From assembly GCA_035556555.1 (NCBI GenBank), contig DATMES010000008.1, forward strand, positions 1-64,000: a DNA stretch of 64,000 bases. The letters run 5' to 3'. The notes beneath the pieces are model-generated. The model was not told the DNA's origin. It did not search any database and worked only from the letters and a program-made list of their open reading frames with translations. Made by a program: the position numbers and the translations under genes. This DNA comes from Frankiaceae bacterium (lineage in GTDB: Bacteria > Actinomycetota > Actinomycetes > BP-191). Positions 44,041 through 52,308 of this stretch are shown here, in pieces (position 1 is the stretch's first letter; every line of letters begins with the position of its first letter).

Positions 44041-44173
44041 TGTTCCAGACGGGGTCTTGGCCCGGCTCACGGCGGGCCGTGGAGAGCCGAACGTCTTTCG
44101 GCGTTCGCCGGACACGGCGCGGAGCGGTGGCTACCGTCGGTTGCGCTGGGGGCAGCGTGTAGGAGCAGCGACG

Positions 44174-44533
44174 GTGGCCGTGAACGTGCTGGTGGTGGAC
44201 GACGACCCGTCCACCCGCGCGCTGCTGCGTATCCGCCTCCAGCTCGACGAGCGCACCGAGTGCGCGGGCGAGGCCGTCAACGGCCGCCAGGCCGTCGAGA
44301 TGGCCGCCCTCCTCCAGCCCGACGTCGTCATCCTCGACGTCAACATGCCGGTCGCGTCCGGCCTCGCGGCGCTCCCCCAGATCCGTACCGTCGCCCCCGA
44401 CGCGCGCGTCATCATCTTCGCCGGCGCCACGAACGGCGTCTCCGTCGCGGCCGCCGACGCGGTGTTCGTGAAGTCCGGGGACGTGCTCCCCAACCTGCTC
44501 GACTGCGTCGCGGAGCTCGGCGCGCGCACGTAG
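44174..44533 (+). CDS. Single-domain response regulator
   Basis: 119 aa receiver domain only. Acidic pocket VVDDDPS, phospho-acceptor Asp in VVILDVNMP, and Lys in VFVKSGD are all present. No DNA-binding output domain follows, so it may act by protein contact. GTG at 44174 with AGGAG eight bases upstream. Divergent from steA, and no histidine kinase nearby. Confidence 0.88.
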   Translation: MAVNVLVVDDDPSTRALLRIRLQLDERTECAGEAVNGRQAVEMAALLQPDVVILDVNMPVASGLAALPQIRTVAPDARVIIFAGATNGVSVAAADAVFVKSGDVLPNLLDCVAELGART

Positions 44534-44619
44534 CCGCCCACTGCCGGAAAGCCGTCGTAGCCACGGCGCACGGCACGGAGCAGGATCGCGGGGACGTCCC
44601 TACCGTCCACGGGGGTTCC

Positions 44620-45246
44620 ATGCGCCTGCTCGCCTGTCTCTGCCTCGCCGCCGCCGCGTCGGTCCCCTCGGCGGCCGCCGCCGACCCGGGTCCGCCGCGG
44701 GGGGAGCCGTGCGGCTTCGTCTCCACGAACGGCACCGACTCCGGCTCGCCGCGCACGTTCGCCGGGGTGATCTACGGCGGCCCGCTCGTCGCGCCGGGCG
44801 CCGAGGTGTCGATCACGTGCTCGATCGTGCTGAACGACGTCCGCCGCACCGCGCCTGCCGTCGTGTCGGAGACGGCGGGGCCGGCGGCGCACGCGGTGGT
44901 GCTGCCGCCGACCCCGATGTCGTACGTCGCCGAGGACTGGGATCTGCCGTACCTCTGCTCGGCCGCGACCGTGGACGGCGCCGCCTGGTACTGGGACGCC
45001 GCCACCGGGACGTGGTCGGCCGACCCCGCGGCGCCGTGCGACCCGGCGGTGACGCCCAACGCCGGCGACCCGTGGCCGTGCCACGAGCTCGTCGCCTGCC
45101 TCGTCCCCGTGCTCGACGCGGCGGTCTGCCCCGTGCTCGTCGCGCTGCCGTCGGTACCGGGTGTCGTGGACGTGGAGGAGGACGGCGACGTCCACGTCGC
45201 CGGCGAGCCGCTCTGGGACTGCCCGCCGTACGACGAGTGGACGTAG
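44620..45246 (+). CDS. Secreted Cys-rich protein, family P (copy 1)
   Basis: 208 aa, not recognised. Signal peptide MRLLACLCLAAAASVPSAAAA. Mature part has about ten Cys, a GxPCxF start, ATVDGAAWYWDA and the conserved ending VEEDGDVHV...WDCPPYDE. It is clearly paralogous to the gene at 46086-46703. ATG at 44620 is preceded by GGGGG; a likely -10 box TACCGT lies at 44601-44606. It stops 6 nt before the convergent gene at 45253. Confidence 0.75.
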   Translation: MRLLACLCLAAAASVPSAAAADPGPPRGEPCGFVSTNGTDSGSPRTFAGVIYGGPLVAPGAEVSITCSIVLNDVRRTAPAVVSETAGPAAHAVVLPPTPMSYVAEDWDLPYLCSAATVDGAAWYWDAATGTWSADPAAPCDPAVTPNAGDPWPCHELVACLVPVLDAAVCPVLVALPSVPGVVDVEEDGDVHVAGEPLWDCPPYDEWT

Positions 45247-45252
45247 CCCGGG

Positions 45253-45567
45253 TCAGACCAGGCAGTTGACGTACGTCACGGTCTCGGGCCCGAGGCCCGT
45301 GCTGTACGGCCCCACCGGGTCGTACTCGTACGTGCAGAGACCGACCGTGTCGAGCACGCAGTTCGTGTACTCGGTGGGGTCGGCGACCGACACGGTCGGC
45401 GCGATGACGAGCGGGATGATGCTGACGGTGCCGCCGACGCCGGTGTCCTCGATCGCCCAGTAGCCGCACTGGGCGACGCCGGAGTTGGCCGAGGCGGGCG
45501 CGGCGGTGACGGCGACCGCGGCGAGGGCCGCGACGGTGGTCCCGAGCGTTCTCTTCATGACGGACAT
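45253..45567 (-). CDS. Small secreted Cys protein, family Q (copy 1)
   Basis: 104 aa, not recognised. Signal peptide of about 27 residues ending APASA; mature part of about 75 residues with four Cys, and GVGGTVSIIPLVIAP and NCVLDTVGLCTY. Very similar to the next gene upstream. ATG at 45567 with GGGGAG upstream. The leader shares CCACCCAGCAA with copy 2, pointing to tandem duplication. Confidence 0.75.
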   Translation of the reverse strand: MSVMKRTLGTTVAALAAVAVTAAPASANSGVAQCGYWAIEDTGVGGTVSIIPLVIAPTVSVADPTEYTNCVLDTVGLCTYEYDPVGPYSTGLGPETVTYVNCLV

Positions 45568-45595
45568 GGGTTCTCCCCGTTGCTGGGTGGTCGGC

Positions 45596-45913
45596 CTAGT
45601 CGGGCAGGACGACGCACTCGGCGTACGTCTGGGTCTCGACGACGAGCCCCTCGCTGTGCACGCCGACCGGGTCGTAGTTGTAGGTGCAGAGGCCGACGGT
45701 GTCGAGGACGCAGTTGACCTGCCAGCCGACGTCGGTCGTACGGACCTCGGGCGCGATGACGAGCGGGATGATGCTGACCGTGCCGCCGACGCCGGTGTCG
45801 CCGACGGCCCACAGCGCGCACTGGGCGACGCCCGCGTTGGCCGGTGCGGGCGCGGCGACGACCGCGACCGCGGCGACGGCCGTGACGCCGAGCAGCTTCT
45901 TCAGGACGTTCAT
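45596..45913 (-). CDS. Small secreted Cys protein, family Q (copy 2)
   Basis: 105 aa, paralogue of the 104-aa gene 28 nt downstream, same four Cys and the same GVGGTVSIIPLVIAP core. Signal peptide ends APANA. ATG at 45913 is preceded by AGGGGGAG. Two copies in a row, each with its own leader, between two copies of family P in opposite orientation. Function unknown; secretion is the only firm inference. Confidence 0.75.
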   Translation of the reverse strand: MNVLKKLLGVTAVAAVAVVAAPAPANAGVAQCALWAVGDTGVGGTVSIIPLVIAPEVRTTDVGWQVNCVLDTVGLCTYNYDPVGVHSEGLVVETQTYAECVVLPD

Positions 45914-46085
45914 GTCTCCCCCTTGCTGGGTGGGTGAATGGCAGTGAGAGCGGCTGGGGAGCGGAGTGGTTCGTTGCTCGGCTGAGCAGTTCCCGTCCCT
46001 GCGGGAGAACGGTTGCGGCGCAGCCGTTGGCGCCGTCCCGCGCGCGGAGTACGAAGGACCCTCGGCTGACGACGGGGGTTTGTGG

Positions 46086-46703
46086 ATGCTGCGCGGAACG
46101 ATCCTCACGATGCTCGCCGCGGCCGCCGCGCTGGCACCGCCGGCCGCCGCCGCGGGCCCGCCCGAGGGGCGGCCGTGCTCGTTCCTCGTGACCGACGGCG
46201 GCTCCGAAACGTGGACCGGCTACCTCGCCGGCGGCCCGGTCACCGCGGCCGGGGCGGCGGTCTCGCTGCGCTGCACCATCCACGTCGGCAACGCGGCCCA
46301 CACCGGCCCGTCCGTGGCGGAGGCGTCGGCGGGACCGGCCCCCGGCGTCGTCGCCGTCGCGACCCTGGTGTCGTACGCCGCCGACCCCGGCGCGACCCAT
46401 GCCGTCTGCACCGAGGCCACCGTGGCGGGCACCGCCTGGTACTGGGACGGCGACGCGTGGACGACCGACCCGGGCGCGGGGTGTCCGGTGCCGGTCACGA
46501 CGCAGCCGGAGGACCTGCTGATCTGCCTCGAGGCGTGCGAGCCGTTCTCCTGGGACGAGACCGTCTGCGCGGTCACCGGCCGACTGACGGGCACGGTCGT
46601 GCCCGGTGTCGTCGAGGTCGAGGAGGACGGGGACGTCCACGTCGCGGCCGAGCCGTTCTGGGACTGCCCGCCGTACGACGAGTACGGGACCCGTCAGAAG
46701 TAG
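46086..46703 (+). CDS. Secreted Cys-rich protein, family P (copy 2)
   Basis: 205 aa, paralogue of the gene at 44620-45246: same PCSF start, ATVAGTAWYWDG and ending VEEDGDVHVAAEPFWDCPPYDE-like (key residues WDCPPYDE). Signal peptide about 1-23. The ATG at 46086 follows CGGGGG. The 3' end overlaps the convergent acetyltransferase gene by 10 nt. Family not recognised. Confidence 0.75.
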   Translation: MLRGTILTMLAAAAALAPPAAAAGPPEGRPCSFLVTDGGSETWTGYLAGGPVTAAGAAVSLRCTIHVGNAAHTGPSVAEASAGPAPGVVAVATLVSYAADPGATHAVCTEATVAGTAWYWDGDAWTTDPGAGCPVPVTTQPEDLLICLEACEPFSWDETVCAVTGRLTGTVVPGVVEVEEDGDVHVAAEPFWDCPPYDEYGTRQK

Positions 46704-47857
46704 TCGAGCAGCCGCGGCCGCGGGCCCGCGGTCATGGCGGCGAGCGTGTCCAGCGCGTCGTCGTCGGCGCAGGACAGCAGTCCCGCGCGGCGCAGGGTGC
46801 GCGGGTCGGCGTAGCCGCTGTAGAGGGCGGAGAGCGCGCCGATGCCGAGGGCTACGGTGCCGTCGCCGCCGCGGGTCAGGGTGCCGTTGCCGTCCTCGAC
46901 CGTGAGCCGCCAGTGGCCCGCGCCGTCCGGCACCTGCTCGTCGGTGACGTCGAGGTCGACGGCCGTACGCAGCCCCGCCGGCCACCCGCGCGCGGCCACC
47001 GCTGCTGGCGCGTCGGCGAGCCGCAGCATCCAGCGCAGGTGCTCGTGCACCGTGACCTCGGGCTCGGCGAGGTGCGGCAGCAGGTCGTCGGCGTACGCCT
47101 TCGCCCGTACGGTCTTGACGGTCGACGCGCCCGCGCCGAGCGCGAACCACAGCGCCCGCGCCGCCGCACGGGTCGTCGCGACGACGTCCCACGCCTCGAC
47201 GTCGACGTGGTGGCCCGCGTGGCGCCGGTCGGCGCGGGTCCACCCCTCGATCCCCGACTCCCCGTCGGCGACGAGGAACGACGCCACGCCGAGCACCGTC
47301 TCGGGCCGCAGGTCGAAGAACGGCCCGCGCCGCGCGAGCAGGCCGTTGGTGTCGCGGCAGACCGCGTCGTACGCCGCGAACACCCCCGGCAGGTCGGCCT
47401 CCGTCGCGGGCCGCAGCGTCACGCCCTCGACGGGGCCAAGCGCGCGCAGCAGCGCGCCGGGGACGTCGAGCCAGGTGTAGTCGCCGGCGTGCTCCCAGCC
47501 GAGGCCGCGGTACAGCGGCGTCGTCGCGGGGAACAGCGCCGACACCGCGAGCCCCTGCTCGCGCAGCACAGGCAGCGTCGCCGCGACCGTCTCGCGCGCG
47601 AGGCCGCGCCGCTGGTGGGTCGCCGCGACCGCGACGCTGGCGATGCCGCCCATCGGGACGGCGCGGCCGCCGAACCACTGCTCGTACGGCTTCACCCGCG
47701 CGAACGACACGAGCCGCCCGCCGTCGTACGCCCCCACCGCGTGGGAGTGCGCGAGGCTCGCCGACCAGCGCGACGTGTCCTCGAACGACCCGAACGCCTC
47801 CTGAGCCAGCGCCGCCGCCTGCTCCCAGTCGGCCTCGGGCACCGCCCTGACGCTCAC
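46694..47857 (-). CDS. Eis-like GNAT N-acetyltransferase
   Basis: 387 aa. Three-part Eis architecture: an N-terminal GNAT domain with the acetyl-CoA loop THQRRGLARE, a central GNAT-like domain, and a C-terminal sterol-carrier-like domain ending ...LLDYF, whose free carboxylate acts as catalytic base in the family. Eis enzymes acetylate amines, including aminoglycosides, at several positions; the natural substrate here is unknown. The GTG overlaps the recN stop (GTGA). Confidence 0.9.
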   Translation of the reverse strand: MSVRAVPEADWEQAAALAQEAFGSFEDTSRWSASLAHSHAVGAYDGGRLVSFARVKPYEQWFGGRAVPMGGIASVAVAATHQRRGLARETVAATLPVLREQGLAVSALFPATTPLYRGLGWEHAGDYTWLDVPGALLRALGPVEGVTLRPATEADLPGVFAAYDAVCRDTNGLLARRGPFFDLRPETVLGVASFLVADGESGIEGWTRADRRHAGHHVDVEAWDVVATTRAAARALWFALGAGASTVKTVRAKAYADDLLPHLAEPEVTVHEHLRWMLRLADAPAAVAARGWPAGLRTAVDLDVTDEQVPDGAGHWRLTVEDGNGTLTRGGDGTVALGIGALSALYSGYADPRTLRRAGLLSCADDDALDTLAAMTAGPRPRLLDYF

Positions 47858-49575
47858 CCGCGCTCCTTCGCCGACGCGGCGACCGCGAGCAGCTCCTCGG
47901 CGTGGCCGCGCGCGAGGTCGCTGTCGTCGAGGCCGGCGAGCATCCGCGACAGCTCGCGCAGCCTGCCCGCGTCGTCGAGCGTCGTGATGCCGCTGGCCGT
48001 GACGCCGCCGTCGGCGGCCTTGGCGACGTGCACGTGCCGGTCGGCGAACGCCGCCACCTGCGGCAGGTGCGTCACGACGACGACCTGGTGGTCGCGGGCC
48101 AGCAGCGCGAGCCGCCGCCCGACCTCGACCGCCGCGCGGCCGCCGACCCCGGCGTCGACCTCGTCGAACACCATCGTCGGCACCGGGTCGGCCCCCGCCA
48201 GCACGACCTCGAGCGCGAGCATGACCCGCGACAGCTCGCCGCCTGACGCCCCGCGCGCGACAGGCCGCGGCGGCGCGCCCGCGTGGGGCGTGAGCAGCAG
48301 CTCGACGGTGTCGGTGCCGGTGGGCCCGTACGCCAGCCGCCGCTCCCCCACGACGAGGTCGCCGTCGTCCTGCGTGACGGACACCGTGAGCACGGCGTCG
48401 GGCATCGCCAGCGCGGCCAGCTCGGTCGAGACAGCAGTCGCGAGCCGCTCCCCCGCCGCGACCCTCGCCTTGGTGATGTCCGCCGCCAGCATGCCGAGCC
48501 TGGCCAGCAGCGCGTCACGCTCCTCCGCGAGCGACGTCAGCGTGTCGTCGTCGCCCTCGAGCTCCGCGAGCCGCTCACCCGCCGCCGACGCCCAGGCGAG
48601 CACGCCGGGCAGGTCGTCCGCGTACTTGCGGGTCAACGTCCCCAGCGCCGCCTGCCGCTCCTGCGCCGCCTGGAGGCGGGCGGGGTCGGCGTCGACCGCG
48701 GCGGCGTACGAGCCGAGGTCCGCGGCCACGTCGGCCAGGAGGTACGACACCTCCGTCAGCCGCGCCGCCAGCGCGTCGAGCGCGGGGTCGTGCCCGGCCA
48801 CCGCGCTCAAGCCATGCCGTGCCGTGCCGACGAGCCCCGTCGCGTCGACCGCGTCGGGGTCGCGCGGGTCGCCGACGAGCGCGGCGTGCGCCGCCTCCGC
48901 CCCCGAACGCAGCGCGTCGGCGTGCGCGAGCCGCGACACCTCCGTAGCCAGCACCTCGTCCTCGCCGGGGACCGGCTCGACGGCCGCGACCTCGGCGAGC
49001 CCGAGGCGGAGCAGGTCTGCCTCGCGGGCCCGCTCGCGGCGGCGCGCGGTGATCTCGGCGACGGCCGCGCTGACCTCGCCGAGGCGGTCGTACGCCGCCG
49101 TCCACTCCTCGAGCGAGAGCCCGGCGTAGCGGTCGAGGAGGGCGCGCTGCTCCGCGGGGCTGGTCAGCCGCCGCTGGTCGTGCTGGCCGTGCAGGGCGAC
49201 GAGCGTCTCCGCGAGCTCCCCGAGCACGCCCACCGGCACCGAACGCCCCCCGACGTGCGCCCGCGAGCGGCCCTCGGCGGAGACCGTACGGCTGACCAGG
49301 AGCGCGCCGTCGTCGAGCTCGCCGCCAGCGTCCAGCGCGCGCGCGACCGCCGGCGAGTCCCCGGAGAGCGCGAGGCGGCCCTCGACGACGGCCTTCGCGG
49401 CGCCCGTACGGACCAGGCCCGCGTCGGCGCGCCCCCCGAACAGCAGCGACAGCCCCTCGACCACCATGGTCTTGCCCGCGCCGGTCTCGCCCGTGACGAC
49501 GGTCAGCCCTGGGTGCAGGTCGAGGACGGCGTCGGCGATCACGCCGAGCCCGCTGATCCGCATCTCCTCCAGCAT
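47854..49575 (-). CDS. recN: DNA repair protein RecN
   Basis: 573 aa SMC-like ATPase. Walker A GETGAGKTMVVEGL near residue 30, long coiled coils in the middle, the signature ASGGELSRVMLALE, and Walker B PTMVFDEVDAGVGG. It acts in double-strand break repair. MLEEMRISGLGVI is the usual start, so the ATG at 49575 is chosen. A TACGAT box ends seven bases before it, which suggests a leaderless transcript. Confidence 0.96.
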   Translation of the reverse strand: MLEEMRISGLGVIADAVLDLHPGLTVVTGETGAGKTMVVEGLSLLFGGRADAGLVRTGAAKAVVEGRLALSGDSPAVARALDAGGELDDGALLVSRTVSAEGRSRAHVGGRSVPVGVLGELAETLVALHGQHDQRRLTSPAEQRALLDRYAGLSLEEWTAAYDRLGEVSAAVAEITARRRERAREADLLRLGLAEVAAVEPVPGEDEVLATEVSRLAHADALRSGAEAAHAALVGDPRDPDAVDATGLVGTARHGLSAVAGHDPALDALAARLTEVSYLLADVAADLGSYAAAVDADPARLQAAQERQAALGTLTRKYADDLPGVLAWASAAGERLAELEGDDDTLTSLAEERDALLARLGMLAADITKARVAAGERLATAVSTELAALAMPDAVLTVSVTQDDGDLVVGERRLAYGPTGTDTVELLLTPHAGAPPRPVARGASGGELSRVMLALEVVLAGADPVPTMVFDEVDAGVGGRAAVEVGRRLALLARDHQVVVVTHLPQVAAFADRHVHVAKAADGGVTASGITTLDDAGRLRELSRMLAGLDDSDLARGHAEELLAVAASAKERG

Positions 49576-49582
49576 CCGGGCG

Positions 49583-49588
49583 ATCGTA
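49583..49588 (-). promoter_or_regulatory. -10 box for a leaderless recN transcript
   Basis: TACGAT on the minus strand, 7 nt from the recN ATG, so transcription should begin at or next to the A of the start codon. The same spacing is seen for genes at 54777 and 56504. No clear -35 or SOS (LexA) box was seen. Confidence 0.5.
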
Positions 49589-49664
49589 CGGCCGGGCTGC
49601 GACAAAAACGCCAATGCGCGCGGCTACGATGGCGCCTGATCCCGATCGCAACAGGTGCGGACTC

Positions 49665-51086
49665 TTGATCTTCCCGACGATCCAGTTCGCGGTCTTCTTC
49701 GTCGTGGTGTTCACGGCGAGCTGGCTGCTCATGCCGAAGCCGGCGCTCTGGAAGCCGTTCATCCTCGCGGCGAGCTACGTCTTCTACGGCTACACGGACG
49801 CCCGCTTCGTGCTGCTCCTGTTCGGGTCGACGGTGTTCAACCAGGTCATGGCGGAGCTGCTGCACCGGGCCCGCGGCGCGCCGTTGAAGAAGACGCTCGG
49901 CATCGTGGCCGTGGCCGGCAACCTCGGCGCGCTCGGCTGGTTCAAGTACTACAACTTCTTCCTCGACTCGGTGACCGAGCTGTTCGGCAAGGTCGGGCTG
50001 ACGCCGCCGCTGCCGCTGCTCCAGGTCGCGCTGCCGGTGGGCATCTCGTTCTTCACGTTCCAGGCGCTGTCGTACGTCATCGACGTCAAGCGCGGCGCGA
50101 TCGAACCGGCCAAGCCCGTGGACTTCGCCGTCTACCTCGCGTTCTTCCCGCACCTCGTCGCGGGGCCGATCGTGCGCGCGAGCGAGTTCATCCCGCAGCT
50201 GCGCGGGCCGCGCGACCCGCGCCAGATCCAGGCCACGCGGGCGTTCTTCCTCATCGTGGGCGGGCTGTTCAAGAAGGCGGTCATCGCCGACTTCCTCGCC
50301 ACCAAGCTCGTCGACCCCGTCTTCGACAACCCCGGGCAGCACAGCTCGTGGGAGGTCCTGATGGCCGTCTACGGGTACGCCGTGCAGATCTTCTGCGACT
50401 TCTCTGCGTACTCGGAGATGGCCATCGGCATCGCGCTGCTGCTCGGCTTCCGCTTCCCGGAGAACTTCAACTCGCCGTACAGCGCCGTCTCGCTGCAGGA
50501 CTTCTGGCGGCGCTGGCACATGAGCCTGTCGCGCTGGCTGCGCGACTACCTCTACATCCCGCTCGGCGGCAACCGCGGCTCGACGCTGTTCACGTACCGC
50601 AACCTCATGCTGACGATGCTGCTCGGCGGCCTCTGGCACGGCGCCGCGTGGAACTTCGTCATCTGGGGCGCCATCCACGGCGTCGGCCTCGCCGTCGAAC
50701 GCCTCGCCGCCGACCGCCGGCACGCGCTAGGGCATGCCACCCCGCGCGACACGGTGCTGCGGCGCATCGGCGGGCGGCTGCTGACGTTCCACGTGGTCTG
50801 CCTGGCGTGGGTGTTCTTCCGGGCGGACGGCTTCGGCACGGCGATGGAGATCTTCGGGCGGCTCTTGGCTTTTGCCTCCGGACCCGCGGTCGCGCTCAAC
50901 GTCCTGCTGCTCATCGCGCTCGGCATCGGTATCCAGTACCTGCCGAAGGACGCCACCGCGCGGCTGCAGCACGGGTTCTCCACGATGTCCCTGACGGCGC
51001 AGGGCGCGGTGCTGGCGCTGTCGCTGGTGGCGGTGTCGACGTTCGGCAACCAGGGTGTGGCGGCGTTCATCTACTTCCAGTTCTGA
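49665..51086 (+). CDS. MBOAT-family membrane O-acyltransferase
   Basis: 473 aa, about 11 membrane helices. Conserved motifs include FQALSYVIDVKRG, PHLVAGPIVR, SLQDFWRRWHMSLSRWLRDY-type block (key DFWRRWH) and the catalytic His in GLWHGAAWNF. Related to AlgI, PatA and DltB, which pass acyl groups to extracellular polymers. Start by the TTG at 49665, as the family begins (M)xFPTxQFAVFF; an ATG at 49629 is possible. A TACGAT promoter box lies at 49624-49629. The following SGNH gene is 15 nt downstream and probably works with it. Confidence 0.9.
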   Translation: MIFPTIQFAVFFVVVFTASWLLMPKPALWKPFILAASYVFYGYTDARFVLLLFGSTVFNQVMAELLHRARGAPLKKTLGIVAVAGNLGALGWFKYYNFFLDSVTELFGKVGLTPPLPLLQVALPVGISFFTFQALSYVIDVKRGAIEPAKPVDFAVYLAFFPHLVAGPIVRASEFIPQLRGPRDPRQIQATRAFFLIVGGLFKKAVIADFLATKLVDPVFDNPGQHSSWEVLMAVYGYAVQIFCDFSAYSEMAIGIALLLGFRFPENFNSPYSAVSLQDFWRRWHMSLSRWLRDYLYIPLGGNRGSTLFTYRNLMLTMLLGGLWHGAAWNFVIWGAIHGVGLAVERLAADRRHALGHATPRDTVLRRIGGRLLTFHVVCLAWVFFRADGFGTAMEIFGRLLAFASGPAVALNVLLLIALGIGIQYLPKDATARLQHGFSTMSLTAQGAVLALSLVAVSTFGNQGVAAFIYFQF

Positions 51087-51101
51087 CCTAGGAGCCTTGA
51101 C

Positions 51102-52169
51102 GTGACTGACGTGTCCGACCGGCCGCTCGCGGCCACCGACCCCGACGAGCCCGCGCTCGCCGGGTCGATGGCGCCCGGGCGTACGTTGCCGGCGGGCAAG
51201 GTCCTCGTCGTCATGGTCGTCGCGTTCGCGCTGGCCGCGCTCTTCAACTCGGAGCGCTTCGTGCACGCCGCCGAGACGATGCCGCTGGGGTGGCAGCGGA
51301 CCTGGCTGCTCGCGATCGCTCGCCCGGTGGACTCGGTCGCGCACTTCCTGCACACGGACCGGCCGCGGCAGCGGATCGACCGGGCACTCGGGCGCGAGCC
51401 GGTGACGGGGAACGGCGGTGCGTTCGAGCCCCCGGACTCCGTGCTGCCGACGGCGTCGCCGACTGTCTTTCCTTCGGCCTCTGCTTCGGGTGCGCCGCCC
51501 TCTGCTACGGCGCCGCCCGCGGTGACGTTCAGGGACGCCTCCGCCGCCGCGCCGTTGAAGCTGTTCGTCACCGGCGACTCGATGATCGAGTTCTTCGGGC
51601 CTCGGCTGGTCAAGGAGGGCGAGGGCACCAAGGCACTGACCGGCGGGTCGGAGACCAAGTACGGCACCGGGCTGGTCCGCGACGACGTCCTCGCCTGGCC
51701 GGTGCAGGCGCGGCGGCAGATGGCCGCGCACGACCCCGACGCGGTCATCGTCATGATGGGCGGCAACGACGGCCAGGGCTTCACGCTCGCGGGCGGGCGC
51801 GTGGTCCGCGAGGGCACTCCGGAGTGGAAGGCGGAGTACCAGCGCCGCGCGGCGATCACCATGCAGGCGTTCGGCGAGAACGGCAAGCGGCACGTCTACT
51901 GGGTCGGCATGCCGATCGCGAAGTCCGACCGGCTCACCGGCATCTACCGCGAGATCAACCTCGCGCTCGCCGCGGCCGCCGCGTCGGTGCCGCGGGTGAC
52001 GTACGTCGACATCTGGGACGACTACGCCGTCAACGGCCGCTACGCCGACTTCGTGGGCGGAGAGCTGGTCCGCGCGCGCGACGGCATCCACCTCAACCGC
52101 GAGGGCTCGACGCGGCTCATGCACAAGCTGTTCGGCATCCTCGACAAGGACTGGAAGCTCACGACCTAG
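51102..52169 (+). CDS. Membrane-anchored SGNH hydrolase (DUF459)
   Basis: 355 aa. One membrane helix (about 33-52), a linker rich in Pro/Ala/Ser (about 108-148), then an SGNH domain: VTGDSMIEFFG (Ser), MMGGNDGQG (Asn) and DGIHLN (Asp/His). It is the periplasm-side partner usually paired with MBOAT proteins in polymer O-acetylation. GTG at 51102 with AGGAG seven bases upstream. Confidence 0.9.
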   Translation: MTDVSDRPLAATDPDEPALAGSMAPGRTLPAGKVLVVMVVAFALAALFNSERFVHAAETMPLGWQRTWLLAIARPVDSVAHFLHTDRPRQRIDRALGREPVTGNGGAFEPPDSVLPTASPTVFPSASASGAPPSATAPPAVTFRDASAAAPLKLFVTGDSMIEFFGPRLVKEGEGTKALTGGSETKYGTGLVRDDVLAWPVQARRQMAAHDPDAVIVMMGGNDGQGFTLAGGRVVREGTPEWKAEYQRRAAITMQAFGENGKRHVYWVGMPIAKSDRLTGIYREINLALAAAAASVPRVTYVDIWDDYAVNGRYADFVGGELVRARDGIHLNREGSTRLMHKLFGILDKDWKLTT

Positions 52170-52189
52170 CGTCGTTGCGCCGATCCGCT

Positions 52190-52266
52190 CGAAGTTACTG
52201 GTGAGTAGCGGCTCGGGCCGAGCGCGAACTGGTGACCGGCGACGTCGCTACTCACCAGTAACTTCG
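52190..52266. terminator. Perfect 21-bp inverted repeat between convergent genes
   Basis: Arms 52190-52210 and 52246-52266 are perfectly complementary over 21 bp, are AT-richer than the surroundings, and contain GTTACTGGTGAGTAG. The 35-nt spacer holds GAGCGCGAACT. It lies between the MBOAT/SGNH unit and nadK, which meet tail to tail, so it probably ends transcription from both sides. The arms reach further with a 3-nt bulge (CCGCTC). Confidence 0.7.
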
Positions 52267-52308
52267 GGGAGCGGGCGACGGGCGGGTGACGGGGCCAGGG
52301 CGTGGCGG

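Noticed and set aside
46082-49129. 1015-codon plus-strand frame over the acetyltransferase and recN
   Set aside because: Shadow frame in high-GC DNA: Arg-rich, no motifs, covering two well-identified minus-strand genes. Only the secreted protein at 46086-46703, in another frame, is real here.
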